This document shows, in pieces, positions 18,361-26,115 of a DNA stretch of 41,473 nucleotides. The first letter of the stretch is position 1, and the number at the start of each line of letters is the position of its first letter. The position numbers and the translations under genes were made by a program. The notes under the pieces were generated by a model. That model was not told the origin of the DNA and did no database searches. It worked only from the letters and a program-made list of their open reading frames with translations. Origin of the DNA: Pediococcus ethanolidurans (GTDB lineage Bacteria > Bacillota > Bacilli > Lactobacillales > Lactobacillaceae). The DNA lies in NCBI RefSeq assembly GCF_001437405.1, contig NZ_JQBY01000020.1:1-41473 (forward strand), written 5' to 3'.

Positions 18361-18885
18361 TTAACTTAAGAAGAATTGATAGGCTAACCGAACTTCATTT
18401 GGATCTTTATCCATAAGAACTTTACCACAATAGACAAAGCCACTTTTGGTAATTAGGTGTTGCATTAATTTATTGTCGGGGTGCGTGTCAATGCGAACCT
18501 GTTGATAGCCAAGTTGATTAGACAGTGTGAACAGACCAGAAATCATCTTTTCAGAAAGGTGTTGTCCACGGAAATCGGGTGACATTGCGATACGATGAAT
18601 CGCGGTATATTTTGCATTAGCTGGTCCTTGCCAGTTGCCACCGGTAATTACATCATAATTTGCATCATGATTAGCGAGAGCTGCCGTTCCTGCAATTTGT
18701 CCGTTTACGATTAAAACATAATTAATTTGGTTTTTAACATCGGTTTCAAGATCACTTTGAGCAGGATAACCATCTTGCCATTGATCTATACCTTGAGCTT
18801 TTAAGAAGTCTTTTGCCGAATCAATGATTTTTGAAACGGCAGGAATATTTTGAACAGTTGCTTTGCGTAAATAAGAGACAGTCAA
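18361..18885 (-). CDS. GNAT-family N-acetyltransferase
   Basis: This protein of about 174 residues has the GNAT fold: a long N-terminal helix pair (IDSAKDFLKAQGIDQWQDGYP), strands YVLIVNGQIAGTAAL and RIAMSPDFRGQHLSEKMI, where RGQHLS is the acetyl-CoA pyrophosphate loop. The acceptor is unknown. The likely start is TTG at 18885, preceded by GGAAG; a longer frame from 18918 lacks a ribosome site. It converges with addA one base away, without a terminator in between. Confidence 0.85.
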   Translation of the reverse strand: MTVSYLRKATVQNIPAVSKIIDSAKDFLKAQGIDQWQDGYPAQSDLETDVKNQINYVLIVNGQIAGTAALANHDANYDVITGGNWQGPANAKYTAIHRIAMSPDFRGQHLSEKMISGLFTLSNQLGYQQVRIDTHPDNKLMQHLITKSGFVYCGKVLMDKDPNEVRLAYQFFLS

Positions 18886-18960
18886 TAAAGCCACTTCCTT
18901 AGTATTTTTAAAAATCAATTTTAGCGCAATTTGTTTAGTCTGTCATTAGAAAGTAATTTA

Positions 18961-19013
18961 AAATGACCTACTCTCTAAAACTGAAGTTCAGTTTTTAGAT
19001 GGTAGGTCATTTT
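18961..19013. terminator. Terminator-like hairpin between MFS and GNAT genes
   Basis: The arms AAAATGACCTAC and GTAGGTCATTTT enclose an inner AAAACTGAA/TTCAGTTTT stem. The symmetrical A and T runs allow termination on either strand; its likely role is at the end of the minus-strand MFS gene, insulating the GNAT gene. Confidence 0.85.
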
Positions 19014-19057
19014 AGTTTTGTTAAATTAAATGTACTCAGAAATTACAAACTAAAAAT

Positions 19058-20536
19058 CTATTTAGAAGATTTTATTTTATTTGAAAGAAAAATAGTTGGT
19101 AACACAATTATCACAGCAGCAATAGAAATGATCAAAAACCCATATTGAAAAGCTTCAAGTCTGATATTAACCAAGTGTTGACGTGTAAATGCTTGCAGAT
19201 GATCTGAAGCAACGGTGTAATGACCACTCGCAAGTCGATCTTGAAAGATTTTAACATGTGATGTTGAGTAGGCCGTGACCATAGTGGTAATTAAGGCAGA
19301 ACCAAATGCACTACCAATATTTTGAATAATGCGGGCACCAATTGTGGCTGCAGGTACTTGATCGGATTGCATATCTGTGTAAGAATCAGCCATTAATGGC
19401 ATCAAGATTCCCCCGGCACCAATTCCACGTATAAGTAAAACAAGGGCAATTAACCAATAAGAAGTATTTTGATTAATCCAGAAGAACGGTAAGGTGCCAA
19501 TAAAGGTGATCAGCACACTTGCCAACACGACATATTTAGCACCAATACTATCTGTTAACCTCCCAGTTAAAGGTCGTGAAATTAGCATACCGACTCCTTG
19601 CGGTACCAATGCTAAAGCTGCCATGATAACACTCATACCACGAACATTTTGAAAGAATAAAGGTAATAGCAACATGGCACCATTGAGAACAGTTCCGGCA
19701 ATGAAAAGACCAACAACAGATCCATCAAAAGAATGAAATGCAAACAGTTTGATGGGCAAGACAGCCTTATCACGTCGAAAGAATGCCCAAATGATGTAGA
19801 GGCCCATTGCAATCAAGCCGATGACAAGAAAAGTAACGGTTGTTTGATTAGTAAAATTGGCGGCGTGGGCAGCTTTGACAACCCCATAAATAATGCTACT
19901 AGTTGAAGCAATTAAAAGAAAAATACCAATGAAATCCATTTTTGCAGCTTTATTCTGAGCGGGATAATTAGGCATTTTCCAAATAATTAAGGCGATCGAA
20001 ATTAAAGTCACTGGCACATTGATCCAAAAAATCCAGTGCCAGGATAAAAACTTAAGAATAATACCGCCAATGACAGGGCCAAATAATGGTCCCAAAATCA
20101 TCGGAAGATCAACTGTAGCCATCATTTGTCCCATTACAGCAGCACCAGTGGTTTGAACGAGGAGAGTTGTGAGCAATGGCATGATCAGGCCACCCGCAAA
20201 TCCTTGAATTAAACGGGCTCCAATCAAAAATTGAATGTTGGGCGAAAGTGCAGATAGAACTGAACCAATTCCAAACAAAATCTCGCCAGTCATAAAAATG
20301 TATTTGCCATCAAACTTATTTAATAACCAACTCGAAAATGGTACGGCGACACCGGTTGCTAATAAGTAACAGGTTATTGTCCATTGAACAGTTGTTACCG
20401 AACTATTAAAACTTTTGACTAAGTTGTTGATGGCAATGTTCATCATCGTTGAATCTAAAAGTGGCGCCATGGCACCAAAAACAACCACCCAGGCGATTAC
20501 TAAAACAGAATTGGGAATTTTGTTTTGTGTTTGCAT
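19058..20536 (-). CDS. MFS drug efflux transporter, DHA2 (14-helix) family
   Basis: This 492-residue transporter has 14 hydrophobic helices. The DHA2 motifs are visible: LDSTMMNIAINNL in helix 1 (motif D1), PFSSWLLNKFDGKYIFMTGEILFG (motif A region), RLIQGFAGGLIMPL (motif B), and the motif C region GPLFGPVIGGIIL. It probably exports drugs or amphipathic compounds with protons. The ATG at 20536 has AAGGAGA upstream; an earlier in-frame ATG would lie inside the operator region. It is divergent from a TetR gene that very likely represses it, with two operators in the shared promoter. Confidence 0.92.
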   Translation of the reverse strand: MQTQNKIPNSVLVIAWVVVFGAMAPLLDSTMMNIAINNLVKSFNSSVTTVQWTITCYLLATGVAVPFSSWLLNKFDGKYIFMTGEILFGIGSVLSALSPNIQFLIGARLIQGFAGGLIMPLLTTLLVQTTGAAVMGQMMATVDLPMILGPLFGPVIGGIILKFLSWHWIFWINVPVTLISIALIIWKMPNYPAQNKAAKMDFIGIFLLIASTSSIIYGVVKAAHAANFTNQTTVTFLVIGLIAMGLYIIWAFFRRDKAVLPIKLFAFHSFDGSVVGLFIAGTVLNGAMLLLPLFFQNVRGMSVIMAALALVPQGVGMLISRPLTGRLTDSIGAKYVVLASVLITFIGTLPFFWINQNTSYWLIALVLLIRGIGAGGILMPLMADSYTDMQSDQVPAATIGARIIQNIGSAFGSALITTMVTAYSTSHVKIFQDRLASGHYTVASDHLQAFTRQHLVNIRLEAFQYGFLIISIAAVIIVLPTIFLSNKIKSSK

Positions 20537-20554
20537 TTTGTTTATCTCCTTCTT

Positions 20555-20578
20555 AATAAGAAACCAATAGTATCTTAT
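20555..20578. promoter_or_regulatory. TetR operator 1
   Basis: AATAAGAAAC and GTATCTTAT form an imperfect inverted repeat around a short spacer. The same repeat recurs at 20618-20642. It lies downstream of the MFS -10 box, over its 5' leader. Confidence 0.75.
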
Positions 20579-20591
20579 ACGCATAACTGGT

Positions 20592-20619
20592 ATAATACAC
20601 CTAGAAATAAAAATGTCAA
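20592..20619 (-). promoter_or_regulatory. Promoter of the MFS gene
   Basis: On the minus strand TTGACA (20614-20619) and TATTAT (20592-20597) are spaced by 16 bases. The -35 touches operator 2, so repressor bound there would block RNA polymerase. A TATAAT on the plus strand (20591-20596) may be the -10 box of the TetR gene. Confidence 0.75.
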
Positions 20620-20642
20620 TAAGAAACTTTTGGTATCTTATT
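20618..20642. promoter_or_regulatory. TetR operator 2
   Basis: AATAAGAAACT and GGTATCTTATT form the more complete copy of the inverted repeat seen at 20555-20578. It overlaps the -35 box of the MFS promoter and precedes the TetR start by 23 bases, allowing autoregulation. Confidence 0.8.
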
Positions 20643-20664
20643 ATCTTTGAAGGAGATCGTGTTG

Positions 20665-21276
20665 ATGACACAAAAACGACGTCGTGGAACGGAGCTAGAA
20701 GAGGCTATTTATCAAGCAACTAGAGAAATATTAGACAAGGAAGGGTTACCGGCCTTAACTTTTCCCAAGGTAGCGGAAATGGCTGAAACTAGCAAACCAG
20801 TTATCTATCGGCGATGGCATTCCCCTTTTGCACTCGCAATTGCAGCAATTCAGGATAAGATTAAATTAGAAAATAATGGACGTACAGACGAAATCAAGTT
20901 TACCGGTAATTCACTCCGGGATGACTTATTACAGGTCATGCAGCGATTTATAGTTAGTATGAATACCTTTGGAAAATCATATATGAGTGTCTTTTTTAGT
21001 GGCATGAGCGAACAGGAAAATGAAGCCATGCAAAAAATGATTATGGAAAGTGCCAGAATTGATGTTAGTGCGATTGATCGTGTACTTGAACGTGCGCAAA
21101 AACGGAATGAACTCTCTGTGATCAATGTGACTAACGATTTAAAGTTACTGCCATTTGAGTGGCTTCGTTATCATTTGTTCTTAAATAAAAAAGTGGATAA
21201 TAAAAAACTGACTATGTTGGTTGATGATGTTTTGATTCCCAGTTATCAACATGTGTTTCAAAATAGATTGAAGTAA
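20665..21276 (+). CDS. TetR-family repressor
   Basis: This 203-residue regulator has an N-terminal helix-turn-helix at about residues 10-55 (PALTFPKVAEMAETSKPVIY followed by RRWHS) and a helical ligand-binding C-terminal domain of the TetR_C type. The ATG at 20665 is preceded by AAGGAGA; the in-frame ATG at 20647 overlaps that site and the operator. Divergence from the MFS gene and the paired operators make local repression of efflux, relieved by a transported compound, the likely role. Confidence 0.92.
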   Translation: MTQKRRRGTELEEAIYQATREILDKEGLPALTFPKVAEMAETSKPVIYRRWHSPFALAIAAIQDKIKLENNGRTDEIKFTGNSLRDDLLQVMQRFIVSMNTFGKSYMSVFFSGMSEQENEAMQKMIMESARIDVSAIDRVLERAQKRNELSVINVTNDLKLLPFEWLRYHLFLNKKVDNKKLTMLVDDVLIPSYQHVFQNRLK

Positions 21277-21283
21277 ATATCAA

Positions 21284-21334
21284 AAAACGTGACACCAGAA
21301 AATCAATAAATTGATTATTCTAGCATCACGTTTA
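21284..21334. terminator. Terminator after the TetR gene
   Basis: AAACGTGA and TCACGTTT form the outer stem and AATCAAT/ATTGATT the inner stem, with A-rich and T-rich flanks. It separates the TetR gene from the convergent csbD gene. Confidence 0.82.
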
Positions 21335-21365
21335 TTTAAGTCAGTCAACGATGTTTGTTACTGGG

Positions 21366-21578
21366 CTATTTTTTGTGTTTGCGGTCGAGAACCTTGTTAA
21401 TCTCATCAGCCGCTTTGTCTTTTAAGTCGGCTGCTTTATCTTTAAGCTTGCCCTTTTCCTTTTGTGCTTTACCTTTTAATTCTTTGGAGTCGTCATTAGT
21501 AGCTTTTCCAGTTGTTTCTTTAGCTTTACCAGCAACCTTGTCTTTTAATGCATCAAACTTATCATTAGTTTTTGACAT
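21366..21578 (-). CDS. CsbD-family general stress protein
   Basis: This 70-residue, very hydrophilic and lysine-rich protein has the CsbD pattern of repeated K-x-x-A-G-K-A/L-K-x-K blocks (DALKDKVAGKAKETTGKATN, then KGKAQKEKGKLKDKAADLK). CsbD proteins are induced by general stress in Gram-positive bacteria; their biochemical role is unknown. AAGGAGGTG lies six bases before the ATG, which suggests strong translation. It is a stand-alone gene. Confidence 0.9.
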   Translation of the reverse strand: MSKTNDKFDALKDKVAGKAKETTGKATNDDSKELKGKAQKEKGKLKDKAADLKDKAADEINKVLDRKHKK

Positions 21579-21737
21579 TTTGGCACCTCCTTATCGTTTA
21601 TATAAACATTATCTTAAATTGTGAGGGACGGGTCAACAAGTTTGCTTATAAATGATTTAGCAAGTGAAGTGCAAATAGTTGAATGTTAAACTGTAAGTAT
21701 TATAATTACAGTTGAAATCAAGAAAGGGGTTTTATAA

Positions 21738-22382
21738 ATGAGTAAGGTTATTATTTTGGGGGCAGCGGGCCATATTGCTCGTCTAGCAGCAAAGCAGTTA
21801 ATTAAAGAAACAGACGATCAACTGACATTATTTGTGCGTCATCCAAAGAAATTAACAGATGTGGATAAGAGTCGTGAAACGGTTGTGACTGGTGATGTCA
21901 ATAATGAAACAGAGTTAGCAGATGCGCTTAAAGGGCAGGATTTGGTTTACGCAAATCTGGGTCCAGATGATACTGATAAGATGATTCCGCATATTGTAAA
22001 TGCGATGCATAAAACTGGATTGAAAAGACTAATATGGATTTCAACTTTGGGTGTGTTTGATGAAGTTCCTGGTAAGTTCGGTGATTGGAATAAACAAATG
22101 TTAAATCCAAGCGGTTATTTACCAACGCAATCAAAGGCGGCTAGAGAGATTGAAGCCTCTGATTTGGATTACACAATTATTCGACCTAACTGGTTAACTA
22201 ATCACGATGAAGTAGATTATGAAGTTACTGGGCGTCATGATGCTATGAAAGGTACCGAAGTTTCTCGTAAATCAGTAGCAGATTATGTTGTGAAACTGAT
22301 TCAAAATCCTCAAAAAGATGTCCGAACTTCAACTGGTTTAAATAAACCTAACACAGATGGAGACAAACCAAGTTTCTATTAA
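21738..22382 (+). CDS. NmrA-like NAD(P)H-binding protein
   Basis: This 214-residue Rossmann protein starts with MSKVIILGAAGHIARLAAKQ (glycine loop GAAGHIA), has the VTGDVNN and LVYANLGPDDTD blocks of the NmrA/atypical SDR group, and a DYTIIRPNWLTN segment near residue 155. Probable role as a reductase for quinones or aldehydes or as a redox sensor; substrate unknown. AAAGGGG precedes the ATG. It is the second of three such proteins here and is monocistronic, with a terminator immediately after its stop. Confidence 0.85.
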   Translation: MSKVIILGAAGHIARLAAKQLIKETDDQLTLFVRHPKKLTDVDKSRETVVTGDVNNETELADALKGQDLVYANLGPDDTDKMIPHIVNAMHKTGLKRLIWISTLGVFDEVPGKFGDWNKQMLNPSGYLPTQSKAAREIEASDLDYTIIRPNWLTNHDEVDYEVTGRHDAMKGTEVSRKSVADYVVKLIQNPQKDVRTSTGLNKPNTDGDKPSFY

Positions 22383-22426
22383 AAAAAGCTGTCACAAAAC
22401 TCATCATTTTGTGGCAGTTTTTATGT
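22381..22426 (+). terminator. Terminator after the NmrA-like gene
   Basis: AAAAAGCTGTCACAAAA and TTTTGTGGCAGTTTTT form a stem with a short loop. It follows the stop codon directly and can act in both directions, which suits the convergent small gene. Confidence 0.9.
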
Positions 22427-22437
22427 TTAAAAGTAGT

Positions 22438-22572
22438 TTATAAGTTTTTGGGTGTTTTCATTAGAAACAAACGATAGCCGATAAATAAGATACCGCCGAC
22501 TGATCCAATGGCAAATAGAGAAAAAATAAAGCGACAAATTGCTAACGTTAGTATCATAAGTGGTTCTTTCAT
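22438..22572 (-). CDS. Small membrane protein, 44 residues
   Basis: A 44-codon frame begins with ATG at 22572, preceded by GGGGGGAT at proper spacing. The product starts MKEPLMILTLAICRFIF and has a single long hydrophobic stretch through about residue 37, ending in a basic tail (MKTPKNL). It lies in an otherwise empty gap on the same strand as cvpA. It is probably an integral membrane microprotein; no family is recognised. Confidence 0.6.
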   Translation of the reverse strand: MKEPLMILTLAICRFIFSLFAIGSVGGILFIGYRLFLMKTPKNL

Positions 22573-22598
22573 TTTGTATCCCCCCAGATAGTTTAAGC

Positions 22599-22832
22599 TT
22601 ATAGTGTTACAGTTGTGAAATCGTGATTACTGGAATCGTAAGTGTGCTGATAAAGTAATTCATCATGTTTTTCAAAAAAGACATTTTGATCATTGGCATC
22701 AAGATAAAAAAACGAACTGTTATCACCATTTTTGAAGAGAATACCTGGCTTGGGGGTAGTGACTTCAGTTAATGAGGCAGTAGGTGTTGCCAAATGAGAA
22801 GCAATATATTTTTTGATTATTCGATAGTTCAT
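22599..22832 (-). CDS. Hypothetical protein, 77 residues
   Basis: This small soluble-looking protein begins MNYRIIKKYIASHLA and contains an aromatic-rich middle (FKNGDNSSFFYLDANDQNVF). It starts two bases after the cvpA stop, so it is translationally coupled to cvpA and its ribosome site lies inside cvpA. The tight arrangement supports a real gene. No family is recognised, and nothing in the sequence indicates an enzymatic role. Confidence 0.6.
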   Translation of the reverse strand: MNYRIIKKYIASHLATPTASLTEVTTPKPGILFKNGDNSSFFYLDANDQNVFFEKHDELLYQHTYDSSNHDFTTVTL

Positions 22833-22834
22833 GG

Positions 22835-23380
22835 TTAGTTTTCCTCGTTTGAAATAGTATTGGTGTTGGTTGTTTCGTTAGTGTTTAAAATATATTTACT
22901 TAAAATATCTGATGAAATACCAGGTGTTTTTTTGATTATAAATTGAGCAACTTGTGAATCTGAAAGTTGTGCTTGATAAGCATCATTAGGTAAAAATTGA
23001 CTAACAATCAAGAGAATGAAGATTACAAAGTAAGCAATGACGATACTTACAATACCACCTGCTAGGCCGTTTACCTGCTTAATAACTGGAATCCAGGTAA
23101 TTAAACGTGACCAATGTGCAATAAGCCGAACTATAAGCCAGCCAATAACCATCAAAATCATGAAGGATATAGAACTCATGATGGCTAGGCTGCTCGTGGT
23201 ACTTTGTCCACTGTTAAAGGTTGCTGAGAGAAATTCAGCAACTGGTTTACAAAAGATTTTAGCAAAAAGAAATACAGCAAAGTAACCGATTGTGTAAAGT
23301 AGCTCGATTACAAATCCTTTGTGAAGTCCACTTGTGAATTTCCATAATAATATGGCAATAATGACAATCGAGAGAAACAT
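22835..23380 (-). CDS. cvpA: CvpA-family membrane protein
   Basis: This protein of about 181 residues has four hydrophobic segments. The N terminus (WKFTSGLHKGFVIELLYTIG) matches the CvpA pattern of a first helix followed by a G-x-x-K/R-G turn. CvpA proteins are needed for colicin V production in E. coli and for envelope tolerance elsewhere; the function in lactobacilli is not settled. AGGAGG lies seven bases before the ATG at 23380. In many Firmicutes cvpA precedes mutS2; here a small hypothetical gene follows instead. Confidence 0.8.
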   Translation of the reverse strand: MFLSIVIIAILLWKFTSGLHKGFVIELLYTIGYFAVFLFAKIFCKPVAEFLSATFNSGQSTTSSLAIMSSISFMILMVIGWLIVRLIAHWSRLITWIPVIKQVNGLAGGIVSIVIAYFVIFILLIVSQFLPNDAYQAQLSDSQVAQFIIKKTPGISSDILSKYILNTNETTNTNTISNEEN

Positions 23381-23508
23381 CACGCAACCTCCTTATAAAT
23401 TGAATACTCTGAATTTACCATATTTTTGAGAAGATTGCTTGATCACTGGTAAAACTTAATGTAATTTAAATGAGTTTGAAGAATCAGTAAAATTGGATAA
23501 TTTGTTGT

Positions 23509-23927
23509 TTATTTATGTTCTTCATCATCAATGGCAAAACCATTTATCATGTATTCATCAAGAGTTGGGGTAGTCATTGGCGAAAGTGCGTGGCTAATAC
23601 GGTAACTAACTAAAATAATGGTATCCAAATTATAGAAAGAAGTATTACGAGTGACATCTCTATCGCCCTCATTTTGAACTGTTTCTATTTTGGAAATAGT
23701 TTCGTTTTCTTTCAGTTCTCTTGAATCATAAACATTCTTTAAATGCTTATTGACGGGCTGAAATTTCAACCCTAAAACAATTCAGCTATCGATTTTTACG
23801 TAGCCCAGATAGTTTTGTCGCTTATAATAACATCGATACTGGTATCCTTACTATCAGTCTTATAAAGTAAGAACCAAGCTTTCTTGTTATTCTTTTTTCT
23901 CCCTATACTGATAAGTTCGTTAAAATT
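23509..23927 (-). pseudogene. Decayed gene of unknown function, two reading frames
   Basis: An 86-codon frame (23509-23769) starts only at a TTG without a clear ribosome site and contains KFQPVNKHLKNVYDSRELKE. Upstream, a second frame (23796-23927) encodes KKAWFLLYKTDSKDTSIDVI and ISDKTIWAT and has no ATG start. The sequence between them reads YVKIDS, stop, IVLGLKFQPV in the frame of the first part, so one frameshift and one TGA would join the two into a protein of about 140 residues. This is the pattern of a decayed gene. The downstream part may still be translated as a small hypothetical protein. Confidence 0.5.
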
Positions 23928-23980
23928 TCACAAATTTATGTGCGTATTACAGCAGTAGTATTTTTTAAAACTATAAAATT

Positions 23981-24025
23981 AAAAAAGGCTGATATAGCAG
24001 GCTTTTAATTTCCTGTGTATCAGTC
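23981..24025 (-). terminator. Terminator of the tRNA-Ala gene
   Basis: On the minus strand GACTGATACACAGG and CCTGCTATATCAGCC form a stem with a ten-base loop followed by TTTTTT. It begins 12 bases past the 3' end of the tRNA. Confidence 0.85.
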
Positions 24026-24037
24026 TTTCTCTATCAG

Positions 24038-24110
24038 TGGACCCTAACGGATTTGAACCGTCGACCTCTTGCATGCGAAGCAAGCGCTCTCCCAGCTGAG
24101 CTAAGGGCCC
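24038..24110 (-). tRNA. tRNA-Ala (anticodon CGC)
   Basis: The minus strand folds as a 73-base tRNA: acceptor GGGCCCT/AGGGTCC, D arm with TAGCTCAGCTGGGAGAGC, anticodon stem CTTGC/GCAAG around loop TTCGCAT, variable AGGTC, and T arm with GGTTCAAATCC. The anticodon CGC reads GCG codons (alanine), and the acceptor holds the G3-U70 wobble pair that AlaRS recognises. The 3' CCA is not encoded and would be added after transcription. It is a single-gene unit with its own terminator. Confidence 0.95.
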
Positions 24111-24270
24111 AAAAAGCTTACTTGAATAGTATACCGCAAAATACCAGAAGAAGAAATTTAAAAATTAAAGTAGCTGTACAGTTTGTTGCTTTAAGATAAA
24201 TCAAGTTACATAATTAACTTAAATGAAGTTCAAGATTGCCTTTTTGGCGAAATGATTCCAAATTTGTATA

Positions 24271-24789
24271 CTAATTAACTAAAGTGGTTTCGGTATGATA
24301 GTGGGTAAAAAACATGTCATATGTCCAGGCACCTGTGCTGATTAGGCTGACCATTAAAACAATAATAGCAACTATATAAATCCATCTAAAAAGGCTGTTA
24401 AACTTATTATTTCGAAACATCACATAAATGGGAATAAAGATTCCTAACATGGGAATAATTGCACTTACAATAGCTAGAATTAATAGCTCCATACTTTCAT
24501 CTTGAGCATTGTACATTTTACGGTTAAGGAAGGTCTGCCTTTTAGTGGCTTCTATTATATTTTTAGTGTTGATATTAAGTTTTTTCTTGAGAGTTTCATT
24601 TTCAGCTAGTAAATCATCTAATGTTACTGAATACAACTTGCTTAAGCGAATTAAATTATCAATATCTGGATAAGCGCGATTGTTTTCCCATCTCGATATG
24701 GCTTGTCTGGTCAGAGCTAAATTGTCTGCAACTTCAGTTTGCGAAAGATGTGATTTTTCACGATACTTTTTTAATTGTTCACCAAGCAT
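24271..24789 (-). CDS. XRE-family regulator with C-terminal membrane domain
   Basis: This 172-residue protein has an XRE helix-turn-helix at about residues 6-60 (KKYREKSHLSQTEVADNLAL, then TRQAISRWENNRAYPDIDNL) and, after a linker, two hydrophobic segments near residues 95-120 and 130-155. It is thus a DNA-binding protein tied to the membrane. GGGGGGAAAC precedes the ATG at 24789. It is divergent from a three-gene transporter module and is the same length as, and clearly paralogous to, the regulator at 40080-40598. It probably senses envelope state or its own cargo and controls the module. Confidence 0.9.
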   Translation of the reverse strand: MLGEQLKKYREKSHLSQTEVADNLALTRQAISRWENNRAYPDIDNLIRLSKLYSVTLDDLLAENETLKKKLNINTKNIIEATKRQTFLNRKMYNAQDESMELLILAIVSAIIPMLGIFIPIYVMFRNNKFNSLFRWIYIVAIIVLMVSLISTGAWTYDMFFTHYHTETTLVN

Positions 24790-24866
24790 TATGTTTCCCC
24801 CCATTAGCCAAGTTTTTATGATTAATTTATTAATTATACCGCGTTTGAATTATTTTTGTTGTGTGA

Positions 24867-24880
24867 ATTGAACTTCAAAT
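24867..24880. promoter_or_regulatory. Candidate XRE operator, palindrome ATTGAACTTCAAAT
   Basis: A perfect palindrome around a central C (ATTTGAA/TTCAAAT type, core TTGAACTTCAA at 24868-24878) lies 79 bases upstream of the XRE start in the divergent region. The paralogous regulator has TTGAAGTTCAA in its own divergent region at 40720-40730. A looser copy, TGAAGTTCA, lies at 24224-24232 past the regulator's stop codon. Confidence 0.45.
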
Positions 24881-25034
24881 GTAGTAGGAGGTAATCAATA
24901 ATTTCCTGGGGGAAACTAATGGTTTCTTTTTAATTTGAAATAAATGTTCGATAATAAACGTGGCTAAAACGGAATAAGTAGGTTTTTACTAAAATAATGA
25001 TGGTTATTTGGTGTAACCAGGAAGGAGCGTAGTC

Positions 25035-25469
25035 ATGAACTTAAATTTTCAAAAATACTCAAAATGGTTTCGATTTTTAGAATATTTATTTTTTCCGATT
25101 TCGAGTTTTAGCTTAATCACATGGGGCGTGAATATGGGACACTACTTGATTGAATTAATAGATTTTGGTTATATGTCGATATATTTACTGACTTTTTGCA
25201 TTGAAACCATTATCCATAGTTTGAGAAAAAATCGCAAAATTGAAGATATACATGAAAAAAGGATTCACATGAATCGTTCTAAAGAGAAATACACAAAATG
25301 GTTTTATTTTATTAATTATTTATTCTTTCCTGTGGCTATGTTAAGTCTAATTGCCACTGAAACTAGTCAATACAACTACATCATCAGGTGGTCAATACTG
25401 ATGTACGTGGGTTTGGACTTGTTTACTTTTGTGTGGTTGTTTGTTCAAAAACGGAGACGAAGAAAATAA
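25035..25469 (+). CDS. Four-helix membrane protein with internal duplication
   Basis: This 144-residue protein is an internal tandem repeat: KYSKWFRFLEYLFFPISSFS (residues 7-26) matches KYTKWFYFINYLFFPVAMLS (residues 85-104), and each is followed by a second hydrophobic helix and a basic stretch. A charged linker (residues 62-84) joins the halves. GAAGGAG lies nine bases before the ATG. It is the first gene of a module with an ABC ATPase and permease, divergent from an XRE regulator. This context suggests an immunity or accessory protein for the transporter, but no family is recognised. Confidence 0.7.
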   Translation: MNLNFQKYSKWFRFLEYLFFPISSFSLITWGVNMGHYLIELIDFGYMSIYLLTFCIETIIHSLRKNRKIEDIHEKRIHMNRSKEKYTKWFYFINYLFFPVAMLSLIATETSQYNYIIRWSILMYVGLDLFTFVWLFVQKRRRRK

Positions 25470-25497
25470 AATTGTAAGAAGAAGGAAAAAACTAAAA

Positions 25498-26115
25498 ATG
25501 TTATCTATCCAAAATGTAACAATCAAAACGCGACAACCAATTCTCGCTAATTTTAATTTTGAATTTCAACCGCACAAAGTTTATGGTCTAATAGCTTCTA
25601 ATGGTTCCGGTAAAACAACTTTCTTCAGGTCTGTTATGCAATTAATTCCATCGGTTAAAGGAAAGTATCAGATTGACGGTCTACCAATTGGCAAACAACT
25701 GCAAAAAATAGTTTACTTTGAATCGTCTAACTGGTTTGACGATAATTTAAGTGGTTTAGATTATTTATTGTTTATTAAACAGATCTGGGGTTCTTCGATT
25801 GATATAAAAAACTTGATTCAAGACTGGCAAATGATTGATTATATCAAGTTACCAATTAAAAAATATTCTTTGGGCATGAAACAGCGACTGCTCATTGGAC
25901 TATATGAAGTTAGTGATGCTAAATATATGTTGATGGATGAGATTACCAATGGTCTTGACGAGGGGAATCGTGACAAATTATTTTCAAAAATTAAACAACT
26001 GAGAGATAACGACAAAATGATTGTAATTTCATCCCATTATAAAGAGGATCTTGAATCAATTTGTGATTATGAGCTTTTTTTGGAAAATAATACAATGGTG
26101 GTGAAAAATGCATGA
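25498..26115 (+). CDS. ABC transporter ATP-binding protein
   Basis: This 205-residue ATPase is compact, with Walker A ASNGSGKTT, signature YSLGMKQRL and Walker B YMLMDEITNGLDEG; the usual DEPTNGLD proline is replaced by isoleucine. The H-loop is in VISSHYKED. The small size and LGMKQR signature fit exporters of the bacteriocin or antibiotic-resistance type. The ATG at 25498 follows AGAAGG by ten bases. It overlaps the permease gene by four bases (ATGA), so the two are coupled and form one transporter. Confidence 0.88.
   Translation: MLSIQNVTIKTRQPILANFNFEFQPHKVYGLIASNGSGKTTFFRSVMQLIPSVKGKYQIDGLPIGKQLQKIVYFESSNWFDDNLSGLDYLLFIKQIWGSSIDIKNLIQDWQMIDYIKLPIKKYSLGMKQRLLIGLYEVSDAKYMLMDEITNGLDEGNRDKLFSKIKQLRDNDKMIVISSHYKEDLESICDYELFLENNTMVVKNA

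Noticed and set aside
18976-18994. TGAAGTTCA copy as another XRE operator
   Set aside because: It is the loop-closing part of the intrinsic terminator between the MFS and GNAT genes, so its symmetry is explained by the hairpin.
24038-24110. tRNA-Ala as an attachment site of an integrated element
   Set aside because: No integrase gene and no second copy of the tRNA 3' end were found in the window.
24905-24935. GAAAC/GTTTC hairpin plus T5 before the four-helix gene as an attenuator
   Set aside because: The stem has only five pairs, and no competing structure is visible.
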